NCBI GenBank assembly: GCA_964017185.1
Contig: OZ024876.1
Span: forward strand, 15,129,726-15,193,725
Source: Rugalucina vietnamica
Lineage: Eukaryota > Mollusca > Bivalvia > Lucinida > Lucinidae
Direction of reading: 5' to 3'
Length of the DNA: 64,000 nucleotides
Each line of letters begins with the position of its first letter. Positions within the stretch are counted from its first letter, which is position 1. Below are positions 1 through 9,353 of this stretch, piece after piece. Under the pieces are notes generated by a model, which was not told the origin of the DNA, did not search any database, and saw nothing but the letters and a program-made list of their open reading frames with translations. Position numbers and translations under genes: made by a program.

Positions 1-196
1 TCATTAGAGATCGTATTCATAGCAAAAGAAATGACAAAATCTCATTGTAATTGTTCCATAAACACATGAATGGACTTAATATCCGTTTTATCAATTTGAC
101 GGTAATAGGTTGATTAGAGACCGTAGTCATATCAAAAGAAATGACAAAATCTCATTGCAATTGTTCCATAAACACGAGTGGACTTAATATCCGTTT
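1..196. repeat. Local tandem duplication, period about 109 bp
   Basis: The stretch from ATTAGAGA at 3 through the TTAATATCCG block near 75-85 is repeated from 113 to about 195. Spacing is 110 bp at the start and 108 bp at the end because the second copy has a 2-bp deletion. R1, R3 and R4 appear to have only one copy, so this is a local change in R0. Confidence 0.7.
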
Positions 197-318
197 GGTC
201 AAACGAAACCATTGTACAGGGTAACTTGATAGAAAATCAAATACACCTGTAATTAAATGCGGAAAAAAGGAACGGCATATTAGTATCCAGAGGTATTTAA
301 CTGAGGCTGAGTCCTTCA

Positions 319-475
319 CATTACGAAAAACTGCTCATGCAATATGGAGATTTTTTTCAGTTGTAAAAATTGAAAATTTTCAATAGAGATTTTTTGACAT
401 TTTTCTTATTTTTGCTCAAAACATACATTGTGGGTACACTGAAAAAAAAACTTTCACGGACACGTTTTCCTGATG
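319..475 (-). mobile_element. Small TIR-C family MITE
   Basis: The termini are inverted repeats: CATTACGAAAAACTG at 319 and CACGTTTTCCTGATG ending at 475. They match the ends of the elements at 19538-19819, 44182-44441 and 44864-49261. The interior holds half of the family hairpin (CTTATTTTTGCTCAAAACAT). In R1 the same place reads CCTTCACAAAACAGG without interruption (near 23245), so this is a filled site compared with an empty one. No coding content. Confidence 0.7.
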
Positions 476-1115
476 ACAAAACAGGAATTAAAGTGGAAGT
501 AAGTCTGACCATCAAAAGCACTGTGCATGAAATGATTTTCATATTTAACTTAATGGAATCCCTTAGGCATGAGTGGGAGGTAAAAACGTGTTCGATTAAT
601 TGCACAGGATTGTCTGAATCTTAAAACATTTTTAGTATTTTAGTCGAATAAATACGATCGAGTGTGCTTCAAAAGTACAAAGCCGAAAAACAGAAAGAGT
701 ATACACTGACTGGCCTGATGGCTTTTGTGGGTATCTATTTGAACAAATTAATCGTTTATGTTACAGAGATATTGGGAATATTACTGTACTGGTAATATAA
801 ATAACAAGTAATTAAGCTATATTCTCAATTTGGCCATAACGGGTATTTAGTAATCGTAGTCGTATTGAAACAATCTCAAGGGAAAGTCGGAATGAAAAAC
901 ATTTTATGCCCTATTATATTTTAGGCACTTGCAAAGCTGTAATCGTTTATTGCACGCCGTTGGATCCATTAAATGGATGAAAACATACGTGCATGCTAGT
1001 TGTGAGGGCTTGTCTATGCATCTATCGTTTGTTTCATCCGGCTGCTCTTTCAGTGCAGGTTTTCTGTTATACCACTTCCTAATCAAATAATCTTAAGGGC
1101 GCAACTGAAAGTTGG

Positions 1116-1413
1116 TTAAATCGAACAATTATTTCTGTGATAAATATCAACAAACAAGGGCGAGGATTAGAGCTCTGTAAAATCGATTTAAGCCCCCCCC
1201 CCCCCCCCCCCAGTAATTCGTTACTGACCGTTCCAAGTCGGTTCTTTTGATATTTATACAGCATGTTTTGTCCGTTTGTCTGTCTGTTGTGCTCGTCGGG
1301 ATGTTTTATACTTAATATGGTCGAATTGCTGCCTTTGTTGTTGGGCTCTTGTTTAGTTTCGTGAATGATCATCTTGATGAACCAGTGGAAATGCTCTCCT
1401 TCCCGCCTAGTAT
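1116..1413. repeat. Degenerate Rep-A copy with poly-C tract
   Basis: This carries the Rep-A landmarks seen at 26500-26590 and 43630-43740: a GGGCGAGGATTAG-like block, then CTGTAAAATCGATTTAAG, a C-run at about 1193-1211, CAGTAATTC, and GTTCCAAGTCGG. The Gypsy element has inserted into its right part. Non-coding. Confidence 0.65.
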
Positions 1414-1418
1414 CTTTG
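1414..1418. repeat. Target-site duplication of the Gypsy element (left)
   Basis: CTTTG immediately precedes the TGTTACG end of the left LTR. The same five bases directly follow the right LTR at 7912-7916. A 5-bp duplication is usual for Ty3/Gypsy integrases. Confidence 0.93.
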
Positions 1419-2225
1419 TGTTACGACCTAGCGTAACTAGACAGGAACAGCGAAAAACAACCAAGTAATTTAAACTTAACAATATTTAATCAAACAAATA
1501 AATGCTGCAAATACATACAAACAAACAAACAGATAAGTAAATAAATAAATAACTTACAAAGTTAATGTCAAATAAGTCCTTGTCCCTCAAATGTAAGTCC
1601 ACAATCCAGTAACCAGAATATGAGCACATGTATATTTTAATCCACACTTTTATTCTAATCCAAAACACTAGTGAAACAACCAAAATTATATACTTTAAAT
1701 CACTTCAAATTTCTGAATGCCTAAGACTGAATTGGGACCTATATTTATACATCTAAGGAAATTCTACAGGTTTCTAGAGAATGATATAATAAACTTTTCT
1801 CTAGAAAAGAAACGAACTAAACGAAAGTTCTTTTAAATTCTCCAAAGAGAATTTAGAATTCTCCAGAGAGAATTCAAGGCCGCAACGACCATCAAGACTA
1901 AACGAGAGTCCACTAGACCCTTCGAGATCTCAGTATACATAGTCCAAATATATTTTTAACTTATGGTAAAAAAAAAAACACTCACTCCATTTTCATCTGG
2001 AATTATCCACAAAGTGCTCATAGAATTTTCTATACTTCTAAATTATATAACAGTGATAAAAATAATCAATGACATTCTTCTACAAAGTTCTAGATAATAA
2101 ATTGTAGAAACATAAAAAGAAATATATATTAATTAATTGGGTTACTCCCCTTTGATTATATATATATAAATTATAAGTAATAGCTTTTAAAAGAATCAAT
2201 ATTATTGAATCAATTATATATAACA
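1419..2225 (-). repeat. 3' LTR (807 bp)
   Basis: A near-identical 813-bp copy lies at 7099-7911. It has the short terminal inverted repeat TGTTA/TAACA. Differences seen are one AAAC unit (near 1520 versus 7205) and an A-run of 11 versus 13. A 65-codon open stretch inside occurs in both LTRs and has no recognisable domain. The LTR should carry promoter and polyadenylation signals, but I did not locate them with confidence. Confidence 0.92.
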
Positions 2226-2237
2226 CTTCCCCTCTTC
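2226..2237 (-). other. Polypurine tract
   Basis: On the minus strand GAAGAGGGGAAG abuts the TG start of the 3' LTR. This is the expected position and composition of the plus-strand priming site. Confidence 0.85.
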
Positions 2238-2309
2238 AACGAAAAGAAAGTTTTATGAAATAAAACTTTCTTTTGCAATACACATATGCAAACATACAAG
2301 GCAAAACTG

Positions 2310-2396
2310 TCAAGCTCTTGAAAGGGTGTCTGGAATTATATTATCTCTACCTTTTATGTGTCTAATGTCAAGATTGTGCTCTTGCAACATGAGACT
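2310..2396 (-). pseudogene. RNase H C-terminal remnant
   Basis: Twenty-eight codons and a stop on the minus strand encode the typical end of a Gypsy RNase H: LQEHNLDIRHIKG followed by DTLSRA and a stop (compare the family pattern of LQ..., I.H.KG, and ...LSR). The preceding frame is interrupted by stops. The body of the domain, with its acidic catalytic residues, is missing between this remnant and the RT fragment ending at 2437. I infer an internal deletion on the order of 100 codons or more. This is the true 3' end of the pol gene. Confidence 0.8.
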
Positions 2397-2436
2397 TATG
2401 CTCTAGCTAATACTCAGATGGAGTCTATTGTTCAGA

Positions 2437-3075
2437 TTAACAGTGTAAATAGAGCTGAAACACTTTTAAGTATGGCCCAAACTGAACAAAACTCTGACAA
2501 GCCTTATTCCAAACATACCTGACCTTCTTATCATAATGTAAATTTGTCAAAGGCTCAGCTGTAACTGAAAAATTATTACAGAACTTTCTGTAATATCCAG
2601 CCATACCCAAAAAGCGCATCAGTTGCCGTTTTCCTGTAGGTACAGGAAAATCTGATATAGCCTCAACTTTGGCTTCTACAGGTCTGACCTGACCTTGTCC
2701 AACAATATGTCCTAGAAATGTCAAATTAGCATGGCAAAATTCACTTTTCGGTAAGTTTATTGTCAGTTTAGCATCACTGAGTCTTTTGAAGAATTCTCTG
2801 ATGATCTCCAGGTGTTGTTTCCACTCTTCACTGTAGATGATGGCATCGTCGATGTAAGCTTTACACCCATCCAGACCGAAAATCAAACTATTAACCAAGC
2901 GAACCAAGCAACATTTCAGCGCTTTCAGTTTATTTCGAAATTGTCTTTCTGTAGTAACAAATTCTAAAATCTCCTTTGGACTGTCTATAAATGGAATCTG
3001 CCAAAACCTTTTCAATAGATGGAATTTTGTCACATATTTGGCGTGACCAATGTTGTTGATGCAGTCATCAATTCT
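2437..3075 (-). pseudogene. Reverse transcriptase, middle and C-terminal part (frameshifted)
   Basis: This continues the RT begun in the long upstream frame, but in a different frame. Relative to the usual sequence two bases appear to be missing at about 3076, just after the last in-frame residues TDTFPI. Visible motifs are CKAYIDDAIIYSEEW (catalytic YIDD at about 2845-2856), the conserved LTFLGHIV, and MRFLGMAGYYRKFC of the connection region. The block upstream of YIDD that normally carries the MPFGL-type motif is replaced by unrelated residues, so there are further small indels there. It ends at an early stop (LYLHC) where RNase H should begin. It cannot give an active polymerase. Confidence 0.88.
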
Positions 3076-6000
3076 ATATGGGAAATGTGTCAGTTTTTGT
3101 GACAGAATTTACTTTTCTATAGTCTGTGCACATTCGAAATGTCCCATCAGATTTTGGCACAAGTATACAAGGAGAACTCCATTCACTTTGACTAGGTTCT
3201 ATAAAGTCATTGTCCAGCAAATACTTAACTTCTTTCCTGAGATATTGTTGTCTTTCAGGATGAAGTCTATACGGATGTTGTTTCACCGGTTTTGCTCCTT
3301 CAATAATGTCTACATCATGGTAGATTTTATCGGTTCTGGATGGAATGTCCGGAAATAAGTGCTCATATTCAAGAATTAATTGTTTTAGTTCATGTTTCTT
3401 GTCCGGATCTAGATGTGACAGTTTCTGATCGAGGTCATGAAGAATGTCAGAATTCTGGAGTTTTGAGGATAATGGTTCACAGTTCACAGAGTTCATTTCT
3501 TCAAAGTCTGTCTGATTTTGTTCATGAGGGACAGAATTAACTATGCTTACTGAGGAAATAACTGAACTATCATTATCACTATCCCTATCAATGTACTTTT
3601 TAAGCATGTTAATATGACATAATTGTTTTTGCTTGCGCCTCCCAGGAGTGTTAACAATGTAATTTACATCACTTAACCTTTTCTCAACAGTATATGGACC
3701 ATAATATCTAGCTTGTAATGGCCTGCCAGGAATGGGCAAAAGAGCAATCACCTTGTCTCCAGGGTCAAAATTTCTGTTCTGAGCATTTTCATCAAAATGC
3801 AACTTCATTTTGCTCTGAGCTGACTTAAGATTGGACCGAGCAACTTCCCAAGCTTTTGTCAATCTAGTTTTGAAGTCAGACACATACTGAAGTAAGTTCA
3901 AAGGACTGTCATTACTTGAAAGAAACTTCTCTTTCATAAGTTTTAAAGGTCCACGAACAGTGTGTCCGAAAACAAGTTCAAACGGACTGAACCCAAGAGA
4001 CTCTTGTACTGACTCTCTGACAGCAAATAATAGCAAATGTATGCCTTCATCCCAATCTTTTTCGGTGTCAAAACAGTAAGATCTGATCATGTTCTTCAAA
4101 GTTTGATGGAATCTTTCCAAAGCACCTTGACTTTCAGGATGATAAGCTGATGACTTGTATTGTTTAATGCCAAGTTCATGCATTACTTGCTGAAATGTTC
4201 CTGACATAAAATTGGAACCCTGATCTGATTGGACTGATTTTGGAAGACCTACAAGTGTGAAAAACTTCACAAGGGCCTTAATTATTGTTTTCGTCTTGAT
4301 ATTCCTGAGTGGAATTGCTTCAGGAAAACGTGTTGAAGCACACATTATAGTCAAGAGATATTGGCAACCTGATTTAGTCTTGGGTAACGGACCTACACAG
4401 TCAATGATAATCCTACTAAATGGTTCATCAAATGCAGGAATAGGCTGTAAATTAGCTTTTGGAATAGTCTGATTAGGTTTTCCTACCATTTGACAAGTGT
4501 GACAGGATTTGCAATGTTGGGAAACATCAGATTTTAATCCTGGCCAGTAGAAATGCTTGAGAATTTTGTGGTAAGTCTTATTTATCCCTAAATGACCTGA
4601 CATGGGAGTTTCATGGGCCAAGTTTAAGATTTCAGGACGATAAGCCTTAGGAACCACAATTTGGTGATTTATGGTCCATTCGTCTTCCGCTGAAACATCA
4701 GGAGGACGCCATTTTCTCATTAAGATGTCATTTTTGACATAAAAACAAACAGGAACCTGAGAAATTTCATTTTCATCTAAAGCCCGTTCAAATAAAGGCG
4801 AGATTTCAGGATCACTGTGCTGTTCTTGACAAAGTTGTGACCTTGACGTTTGGTCGTGACCTTGGTCAATTAAAATTGAAGGTGTAAGGTCATTGTCTGA
4901 CCTTTGTTTGTTGAAGTTGGTTTGACTTGGAGAAAAAGATTTTGAAATCTCATCATGAAAAGACTGACCTATAAAAGTGTCAGTTAAGTCAATATCCTGT
5001 ATCCCATCATTCAATTTGACTTTTTTTGCCATAGCCCTTGTAACGGCACATGAAGGGTAAAGATCAGGAATTTCCTGCTCAATGGGATCAGGCAATTGAT
5101 CCTCACAAGGTGTATTGGTCAAAAGTGGGTTTACCACAACCTTATCTCCGGCTAAGTCATTGCCTAATAGCAAGTGAACACCTTTAAAAGGTAAAGAAGG
5201 CCTAATACCTACAGCCACAGGACCAGAAACTAAGTCTGAAGACAAATAAATGTTATGGAGCGGTACATTAACAAATCCACACTCTACTCCCTGAATAAGG
5301 ACACTTGTCCCAGTTGAAGTCTTCTCGGAAAAAGGCAGGGTATCTGCTAAAATAAGAGACTGAGAAGCTCCGGTATCTCGTAAGATTTTAATAGGGGTAG
5401 ACTGGGCAGAATCACTAGTAAGTGACACAAAACCTTCTGATAAGAATGGTTCATAAATCTCCATAATACAATCAGTCGCAGACGTTTTGGCCAAAATAGG
5501 ATTTTCATCCTGAATAATCGACTGTGGTTTTGACCTTAAAGAAGTAAGACCTGTTGGTCGAGAATTATTTTGATTTTGTCTCTCTTTTCTTCTTTTCAAA
5601 GTTTCACATTCAGAAATAACGTGACCGTCACCTTTACAATAATTGCAAAACAGCCGGGATGAGTATGAGGATCTTTGCCCTTTGTTTTCACTAGTATCTT
5701 TATTTTTAGGATTATGTGAAGGACTGGAACTATCAGCTGTTAGTCCAGCTTGTGGTTGTGGATTAGGTTGAGGAGAATTATTTCTCTGTTGAGGGTTAAA
5801 TGGTTTTGACTGAGGTGTATTAGGTTTAAATTGAGGGTTAAAAGGTTTCTTGTAAGGCTTATTTACAAAAGACACCTTATGAGTCAAAGCATAATCATCA
5901 GCTAATCGTGCTGCTACATCTAAAGTTTCTACTTCCCTTTCGTCAAGAAAAGATTTGACATCAGAGTGTATGCATCGTTTGAACTCTTCAACAAGCATGA

Positions 6001-7024
6001 GCTGTCTTAATTTTGCATGATCAGACTTTACATCCTTTGAAGAACACCACCTATCAAATAATTGCTCCTTAGTTCTAGCAAATTCTACATGGGTTTGATC
6101 ATGTTCTTTCCTACAATTTCTGAATTTCTGCCTATAAGCTTCAGGTACTAATTCATAAGCCTTAAGAATCAGATTTTTGACTGTGTCATAATCTGAACTT
6201 TGATCAAGTGGAAGCTGAGTGTAAATTTCTCGAGCTTTACCAATAACAACACTCTGTAGAAGCAAGGTCCAATGCTCTTTTGGCCATTTCAAATTTTCTG
6301 CTACCTTCTCAAAATGTAAAAAGTACTTATCTACCTCTTTTTCTTGAAATGGAGGAACGAGCCTGATATGCTTTGTAACATCAAATACTTTACTAGGATC
6401 AAAAGACACAGGAGGCATTGATTTACTGCTTAATTCAAGCTCTTTCATTTTAATATCATAATGCATTCTTTCTTTTTCAAGTTCTATTTCTTTTAACATT
6501 TCTCTGTGTTTTTCCTTCTCTCGTTCTTCCATTTCCCTTTGTTTTTCTTTCTCTCTTTCTTCCATTTCCCTTTGTTTTTCTAATTTTTCTCTTTCAAACT
6601 GCATTTGTTTTTCTTTTTCTCGCTCTTCCTTTGCTAACTTTTCTTTTTCTAACTCTAACTTTTCTCTATGCATTCTTTCTTCCCTTTCTTCCTTATCTGC
6701 CCTTCTTTTTTCTTCAAATTCTAATCTTAATTTTTCCAATTCAAGATGCCTTTTTAATTCTAACTCTTTCAACTGTATGTCGGTTTGTGAGACCATTATA
6801 AGAGATGTAGCTGAGGGTTCAAAAAATTCCTCATCAACAAGAAACTGAATGATAACATTCTTAATTTCACGTTTTAACATAGATGTTTTGACATCAGGTA
6901 TGCTATAATGACTAGCAATGTCTAAAAGATCACTCTTTTTGGCCAAGTTTAACAGCTCTTGAGAAGGCGCAGCAATGAAATCTTCAAGTTTGAATAACAT
7001 GGTTGCTTTTTGCTGGTATGACAA
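3074..7024 (-). CDS. Gag-protease-integrase-RT(N-term) polyprotein of Gmr1-like Gypsy element
   Basis: The frame has 1316 codons, opening 52 bp inside the primer site, and M1 is the first ATG. Residues 1-75 are an N-terminal domain I cannot name. Residues 80-200 are a highly charged E/K/R coiled coil with tandem REMEEREKEK-type repeats. Residues 210-380 are a capsid-like Gag region (LKWPKEHWTLLLQSVV, then EAYRQKFR). A nucleocapsid CCHC knuckle sits at C460, C463, H468, C473. The aspartic protease has D550-T-G-A and LLLGNDL near 618-624. The integrase has an HHCC region (H804/H811, C841, C844), a D875-D934-E970 triad with spacing 58 and 35, and a GPY-type C-terminal module (ARYYGPYTV, 1105-1113). 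RT begins near 1240 and reaches FRMCTDYRKVN (about 1297-1307) before stopping at 1316 by frameshift. Gag, PR and IN look intact; RT is cut short. Integrase before RT is seen directly, and the Gmr1 assignment is from family knowledge. Confidence 0.93.
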   Translation of the reverse strand: MSYQQKATMLFKLEDFIAAPSQELLNLAKKSDLLDIASHYSIPDVKTSMLKREIKNVIIQFLVDEEFFEPSATSLIMVSQTDIQLKELELKRHLELEKLRLEFEEKRRADKEEREERMHREKLELEKEKLAKEEREKEKQMQFEREKLEKQREMEEREKEKQREMEEREKEKHREMLKEIELEKERMHYDIKMKELELSSKSMPPVSFDPSKVFDVTKHIRLVPPFQEKEVDKYFLHFEKVAENLKWPKEHWTLLLQSVVIGKAREIYTQLPLDQSSDYDTVKNLILKAYELVPEAYRQKFRNCRKEHDQTHVEFARTKEQLFDRWCSSKDVKSDHAKLRQLMLVEEFKRCIHSDVKSFLDEREVETLDVAARLADDYALTHKVSFVNKPYKKPFNPQFKPNTPQSKPFNPQQRNNSPQPNPQPQAGLTADSSSPSHNPKNKDTSENKGQRSSYSSRLFCNYCKGDGHVISECETLKRRKERQNQNNSRPTGLTSLRSKPQSIIQDENPILAKTSATDCIMEIYEPFLSEGFVSLTSDSAQSTPIKILRDTGASQSLILADTLPFSEKTSTGTSVLIQGVECGFVNVPLHNIYLSSDLVSGPVAVGIRPSLPFKGVHLLLGNDLAGDKVVVNPLLTNTPCEDQLPDPIEQEIPDLYPSCAVTRAMAKKVKLNDGIQDIDLTDTFIGQSFHDEISKSFSPSQTNFNKQRSDNDLTPSILIDQGHDQTSRSQLCQEQHSDPEISPLFERALDENEISQVPVCFYVKNDILMRKWRPPDVSAEDEWTINHQIVVPKAYRPEILNLAHETPMSGHLGINKTYHKILKHFYWPGLKSDVSQHCKSCHTCQMVGKPNQTIPKANLQPIPAFDEPFSRIIIDCVGPLPKTKSGCQYLLTIMCASTRFPEAIPLRNIKTKTIIKALVKFFTLVGLPKSVQSDQGSNFMSGTFQQVMHELGIKQYKSSAYHPESQGALERFHQTLKNMIRSYCFDTEKDWDEGIHLLLFAVRESVQESLGFSPFELVFGHTVRGPLKLMKEKFLSSNDSPLNLLQYVSDFKTRLTKAWEVARSNLKSAQSKMKLHFDENAQNRNFDPGDKVIALLPIPGRPLQARYYGPYTVEKRLSDVNYIVNTPGRRKQKQLCHINMLKKYIDRDSDNDSSVISSVSIVNSVPHEQNQTDFEEMNSVNCEPLSSKLQNSDILHDLDQKLSHLDPDKKHELKQLILEYEHLFPDIPSRTDKIYHDVDIIEGAKPVKQHPYRLHPERQQYLRKEVKYLLDNDFIEPSQSEWSSPCILVPKSDGTFRMCTDYRKVNSVTKTDTFPI

Positions 7025-7075
7025 ACAATAAATATCTTTTCAAATTCAGAATAAAATAGGTGCACAAAATGTTCA

Positions 7076-7093
7076 ATCCCGGACGAGCCCCCA
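7076..7093 (-). other. Primer binding site complementary to tRNA-Pro
   Basis: On the minus strand, five bases after the 5' LTR, the sequence is TGGGGGCTCGTCCGGGAT. Its complement, read on the plus strand, is the 3' end of animal tRNA-Pro including CCA. This 18-mer is also the classic tRNA-Pro primer site of murine gammaretroviruses. The match appears to extend a few bases further (TTCAA). Confidence 0.9.
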
Positions 7094-7098
7094 AAATC

Positions 7099-7911
7099 TG
7101 TTACGACCTAGCGTAACTAGACAGGAACAGCGAAAAACAACCAAGTAATTTAAACTTAACAATATTTAATCAAACAAATAAATGCTGCAAATACATACAA
7201 ACAAACAAACAAACAGATAAGTAAATAAATAAATAACTTACAAAGTTAATGTCAAATAAGTCCTTGTCCCTCAAATGTAAGTCCACAATCCAGTAACCAG
7301 AATATGAGCACATGTATATTTTAATCCACACTTTTATTCTAATCCAAAACACTAGTGAAACAACCAAAATTATATACTTTAAATCACTTCAAATTTCTGA
7401 ATGCCTAAGACTGAATTGGGACCTATATTTATACATCTAAGGAAATTCTACAGGTTTCTAGAGAATGATATAATAAACTTTTCTCTAGAAAAGAAACGAA
7501 CTAAACGAAAGTTCTTTTAAATTCTCCAAAGAGAATTTAGAATTCTCCAGAGAGAATTCAAGGCCGCAACGACCATCAAGACTAAACGAGAGTCCACTAG
7601 ACCCTTCGAGATCTCAGTATACATAGTCCAAATATATTTTTAACTTATGGTAAAAAAAAAAAAACACTCACTCCATTTTCATCTGGAATTATCCACAAAG
7701 TGCTCATAGAATTTTCTATACTTCTAAATTATATAACAGTGATAAAAATAATCAATGACATTCTTCTACAAAGTTCTAGATAATAAATTGTAGAAACATA
7801 AAAAGAAATATATATTAATTAATTGGGTTACTCCCCTTTGATTATATATATATAAATTATAAGTAATAGCTTTTAAAAGAATCAATATTATTGAATCAAT
7901 TATATATAACA
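7099..7911 (-). repeat. 5' LTR (813 bp)
   Basis: Partner of 1419-2225 with the same TGTTA/TAACA ends. On the minus strand it is followed by the primer site and the polyprotein, so this is the promoter-bearing LTR. Confidence 0.92.
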
Positions 7912-7916
7912 CTTTG
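7912..7916. repeat. Target-site duplication of the Gypsy element (right)
   Basis: CTTTG, identical to 1414-1418, directly after the CA end of the LTR. Confidence 0.93.
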
Positions 7917-8570
7917 GGTCGAGGATTTTGGCTTTATTTGCAGCAACATTTGTAATACATGTGTTAGCCAGTTGAGATCTTGGTTTATTTTTTATTCTAA
8001 TCCGTTTTTAATAATCGCTAATACATTTTCGCTATACTTATAGATATGGTAATTTCGCTGTCCCAGTAAAAATGATTTTTATTAATGATAATGATAATCG
8101 CTGTATTTCTGTTGTATAACTTAATTTTATCAAAAGTTTTTGTTACATGTGTTCGCTAGTTGAACACTATTTTTTTTATTTAATTTTCTTTCTTTATGAA
8201 TTCGAGAACGTCCCCAGGAGAAGTGGTTTTCGGCGTTGTGACCGGTAAAAACGTTAAGTTGTGTCCCAGATAGTGTGATTTGTCTTCATCATGCTTGTCC
8301 CCAGTTAAAACGATAATCGGTGTCCAAGGAAAAGTGGTTTATCTTCATTATACTACTGTTTATTGTGCCTACTTCTCTGTCGTGCTCGTTCCCTTTCGTT
8401 CCTGTTGAATCATAACCGGATGGCTACCTTGTTGGGAAAGAGCTAGTCATTCTGCTCCTCGAGTGTGTTGTCGGAAAATGTTTGGTTGTGTTTTGTGTGT
8501 TTTCTTTCCAACCCGCTGTCTATGTTGGGACTTTAAATTTAATTGCATCGATTCCTGGTCCCTCTATTCA
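7917..8570. repeat. Degenerate Rep-A-like DNA
   Basis: This is the continuation of the repeat interrupted by the Gypsy element. A recognisable but diverged Rep-A stretch (GGATGGCTACCTTGTTGGG, then GAGCTAGTCATTCTGC) lies near 8418-8455. Two short internal similarities (CCCCAG...AAGTGG type) occur at 8210-8340. No coding signal. Confidence 0.4.
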
Positions 8571-9154
8571 TACTTTTTATTTCAACAATCCTTTCAATGT
8601 TTCTAAAAGTAATTGCAGATGTAACCAATGATCAGTTGGTAGCATTAAATAATGATTTACAGCGTTTAGCGTCACAAACGCCAATGCATGTCATATTGTC
8701 TCTTGGTGCATTTTTTGGGTTGTGATATAGGACTGTTGCAATATACTGGCGAGGCTAAGACAGTGTCGGGAAACAAAGTTCATTTAAGCTATCGTTAGTA
8801 TACATAACGGTGACGTCACAGATTAATTTAAATGTTCGGACTGAACCCAATTTCGGAAAATGTGTGGACCCGCTTGCGTAAGTTATTTTTGAAATCCTTG
8901 ATCTATCAGGACTATCATATGCAGCATACATTATTAATCTGTTACTGTTAAAAGTTTAAATAACATTTTTTTTTCTGGTCGTTGAGAACACATCTAGAAC
9001 TTCATTGTCGCGAAGTGTTCTTATAGAAGACAAAAGTTTTGATAAAAGCGCATATCGCTGCATTAGATGGGCTATGTACAAAACATTCTTCTTTGATATC
9101 AACAAAGCAATGCATGAATTCCGAGTGGTGCAGTTCGAACGCGCACTCTATGAT
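8571..9154. repeat. Macro-repeat R0, second segment
   Basis: It aligns with R1 24041-24598 plus 25963-26040. Shared landmarks are ATTTCAACAATCCTTTCAAT, ACCAATGATCAGTTGGTAGC, GGTGACGTCACAGATT, and CGAGTGGTNCAGTTCGAACGCG. It contains the uninterrupted site (GGGCTATGTACAAAACATTC near 9068-9090) that in R1 is split by the 24599-25962 element. A 60-codon open frame at 8543-8725 straddles the start of this segment and is not conserved as a frame in R1. Confidence 0.75.
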
Positions 9155-9318
9155 GTGAGCCCGCTAGTCCGAAGGCCAGTTTGTCCGAAGGCCCACTGGT
9201 CCGAAGGTCCGCTAGTCCGAGGGCCCGCTAGTCCGAAGGCCCACTAGTCCGAAGCTCCGCTGGTCCGAAGGCCCGCTAGTCCAAAGGTCCGCCAGTCCGA
9301 AGGCCCGCTAGTCCGAAA
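9155..9318 (+). repeat. 16-bp minisatellite, left arm (about 10 units)
   Basis: Repeated GTCCGAAGGCCCGCTA with variants (GTCCGAAGGTCCGC, GTCCAAAGG, GTCCGAGGG). It is strikingly GC-rich for this AT-rich window. Confidence 0.9.
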
Positions 9319-9353
9319 AGCTAATTTTAATCCAAATTATATCATTATTGCAG

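Larger units (their letters stand above)
1..1115. repeat. Macro-repeat unit copy R0, first segment
   Basis: Non-coding. This segment aligns in order with 22562-24035 (R1), and more weakly with 34800-36840 (R3) and 43960-44780 (R4). Shared landmarks are the block with ACTTAATATCCGTTT, the block TTTAACTGAGGCTGA, and the block GTTGGATCCATTAAA (near 960 here and 23878 in R1). It breaks off after GGGCGCAACTGAAAG at 1115, where R1 continues straight into a block that resumes here only at about 8571. Everything between is therefore inserted DNA. Short open frames inside do not correspond between copies and I read them as chance. Confidence 0.75.
1419..7911 (-). mobile_element. Ty3/Gypsy LTR retrotransposon, Gmr1-like domain order, defective
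   Basis: The element reads on the minus strand. In that direction it has a 5' LTR (7911-7099), a tRNA-Pro primer site, one long Gag-PR-IN-RT frame, a broken RT, an RNase H remnant, a polypurine tract and a 3' LTR (2225-1419). LTRs begin TGTTA and end TAACA, and a CTTTG duplication flanks the whole. The integrase lies upstream of the reverse transcriptase, the reverse of most Ty3/Gypsy elements; I know that order from the Gmr1-like group. The two LTRs differ, as far as I can read, only by one 4-bp (AAAC) unit and two A residues in simple runs, so the insertion is young. No envelope-like frame is present. Confidence 0.93.

Noticed and set aside
2226-3075. An envelope gene downstream of pol in the Gypsy element
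   Set aside because: Only about 70 bp separate the RNase H end from the polypurine tract, so there is no room for env.
8543-8725. 60-codon frame with a hydrophobic start as a secreted peptide
   Set aside because: The matching R1 sequence (24041-24190) does not keep the frame, and the repeat is non-coding elsewhere.
9155-9318. CRISPR-like array
   Set aside because: Units are contiguous 16-bp minisatellite repeats without unique spacers, paired with an inverted array.
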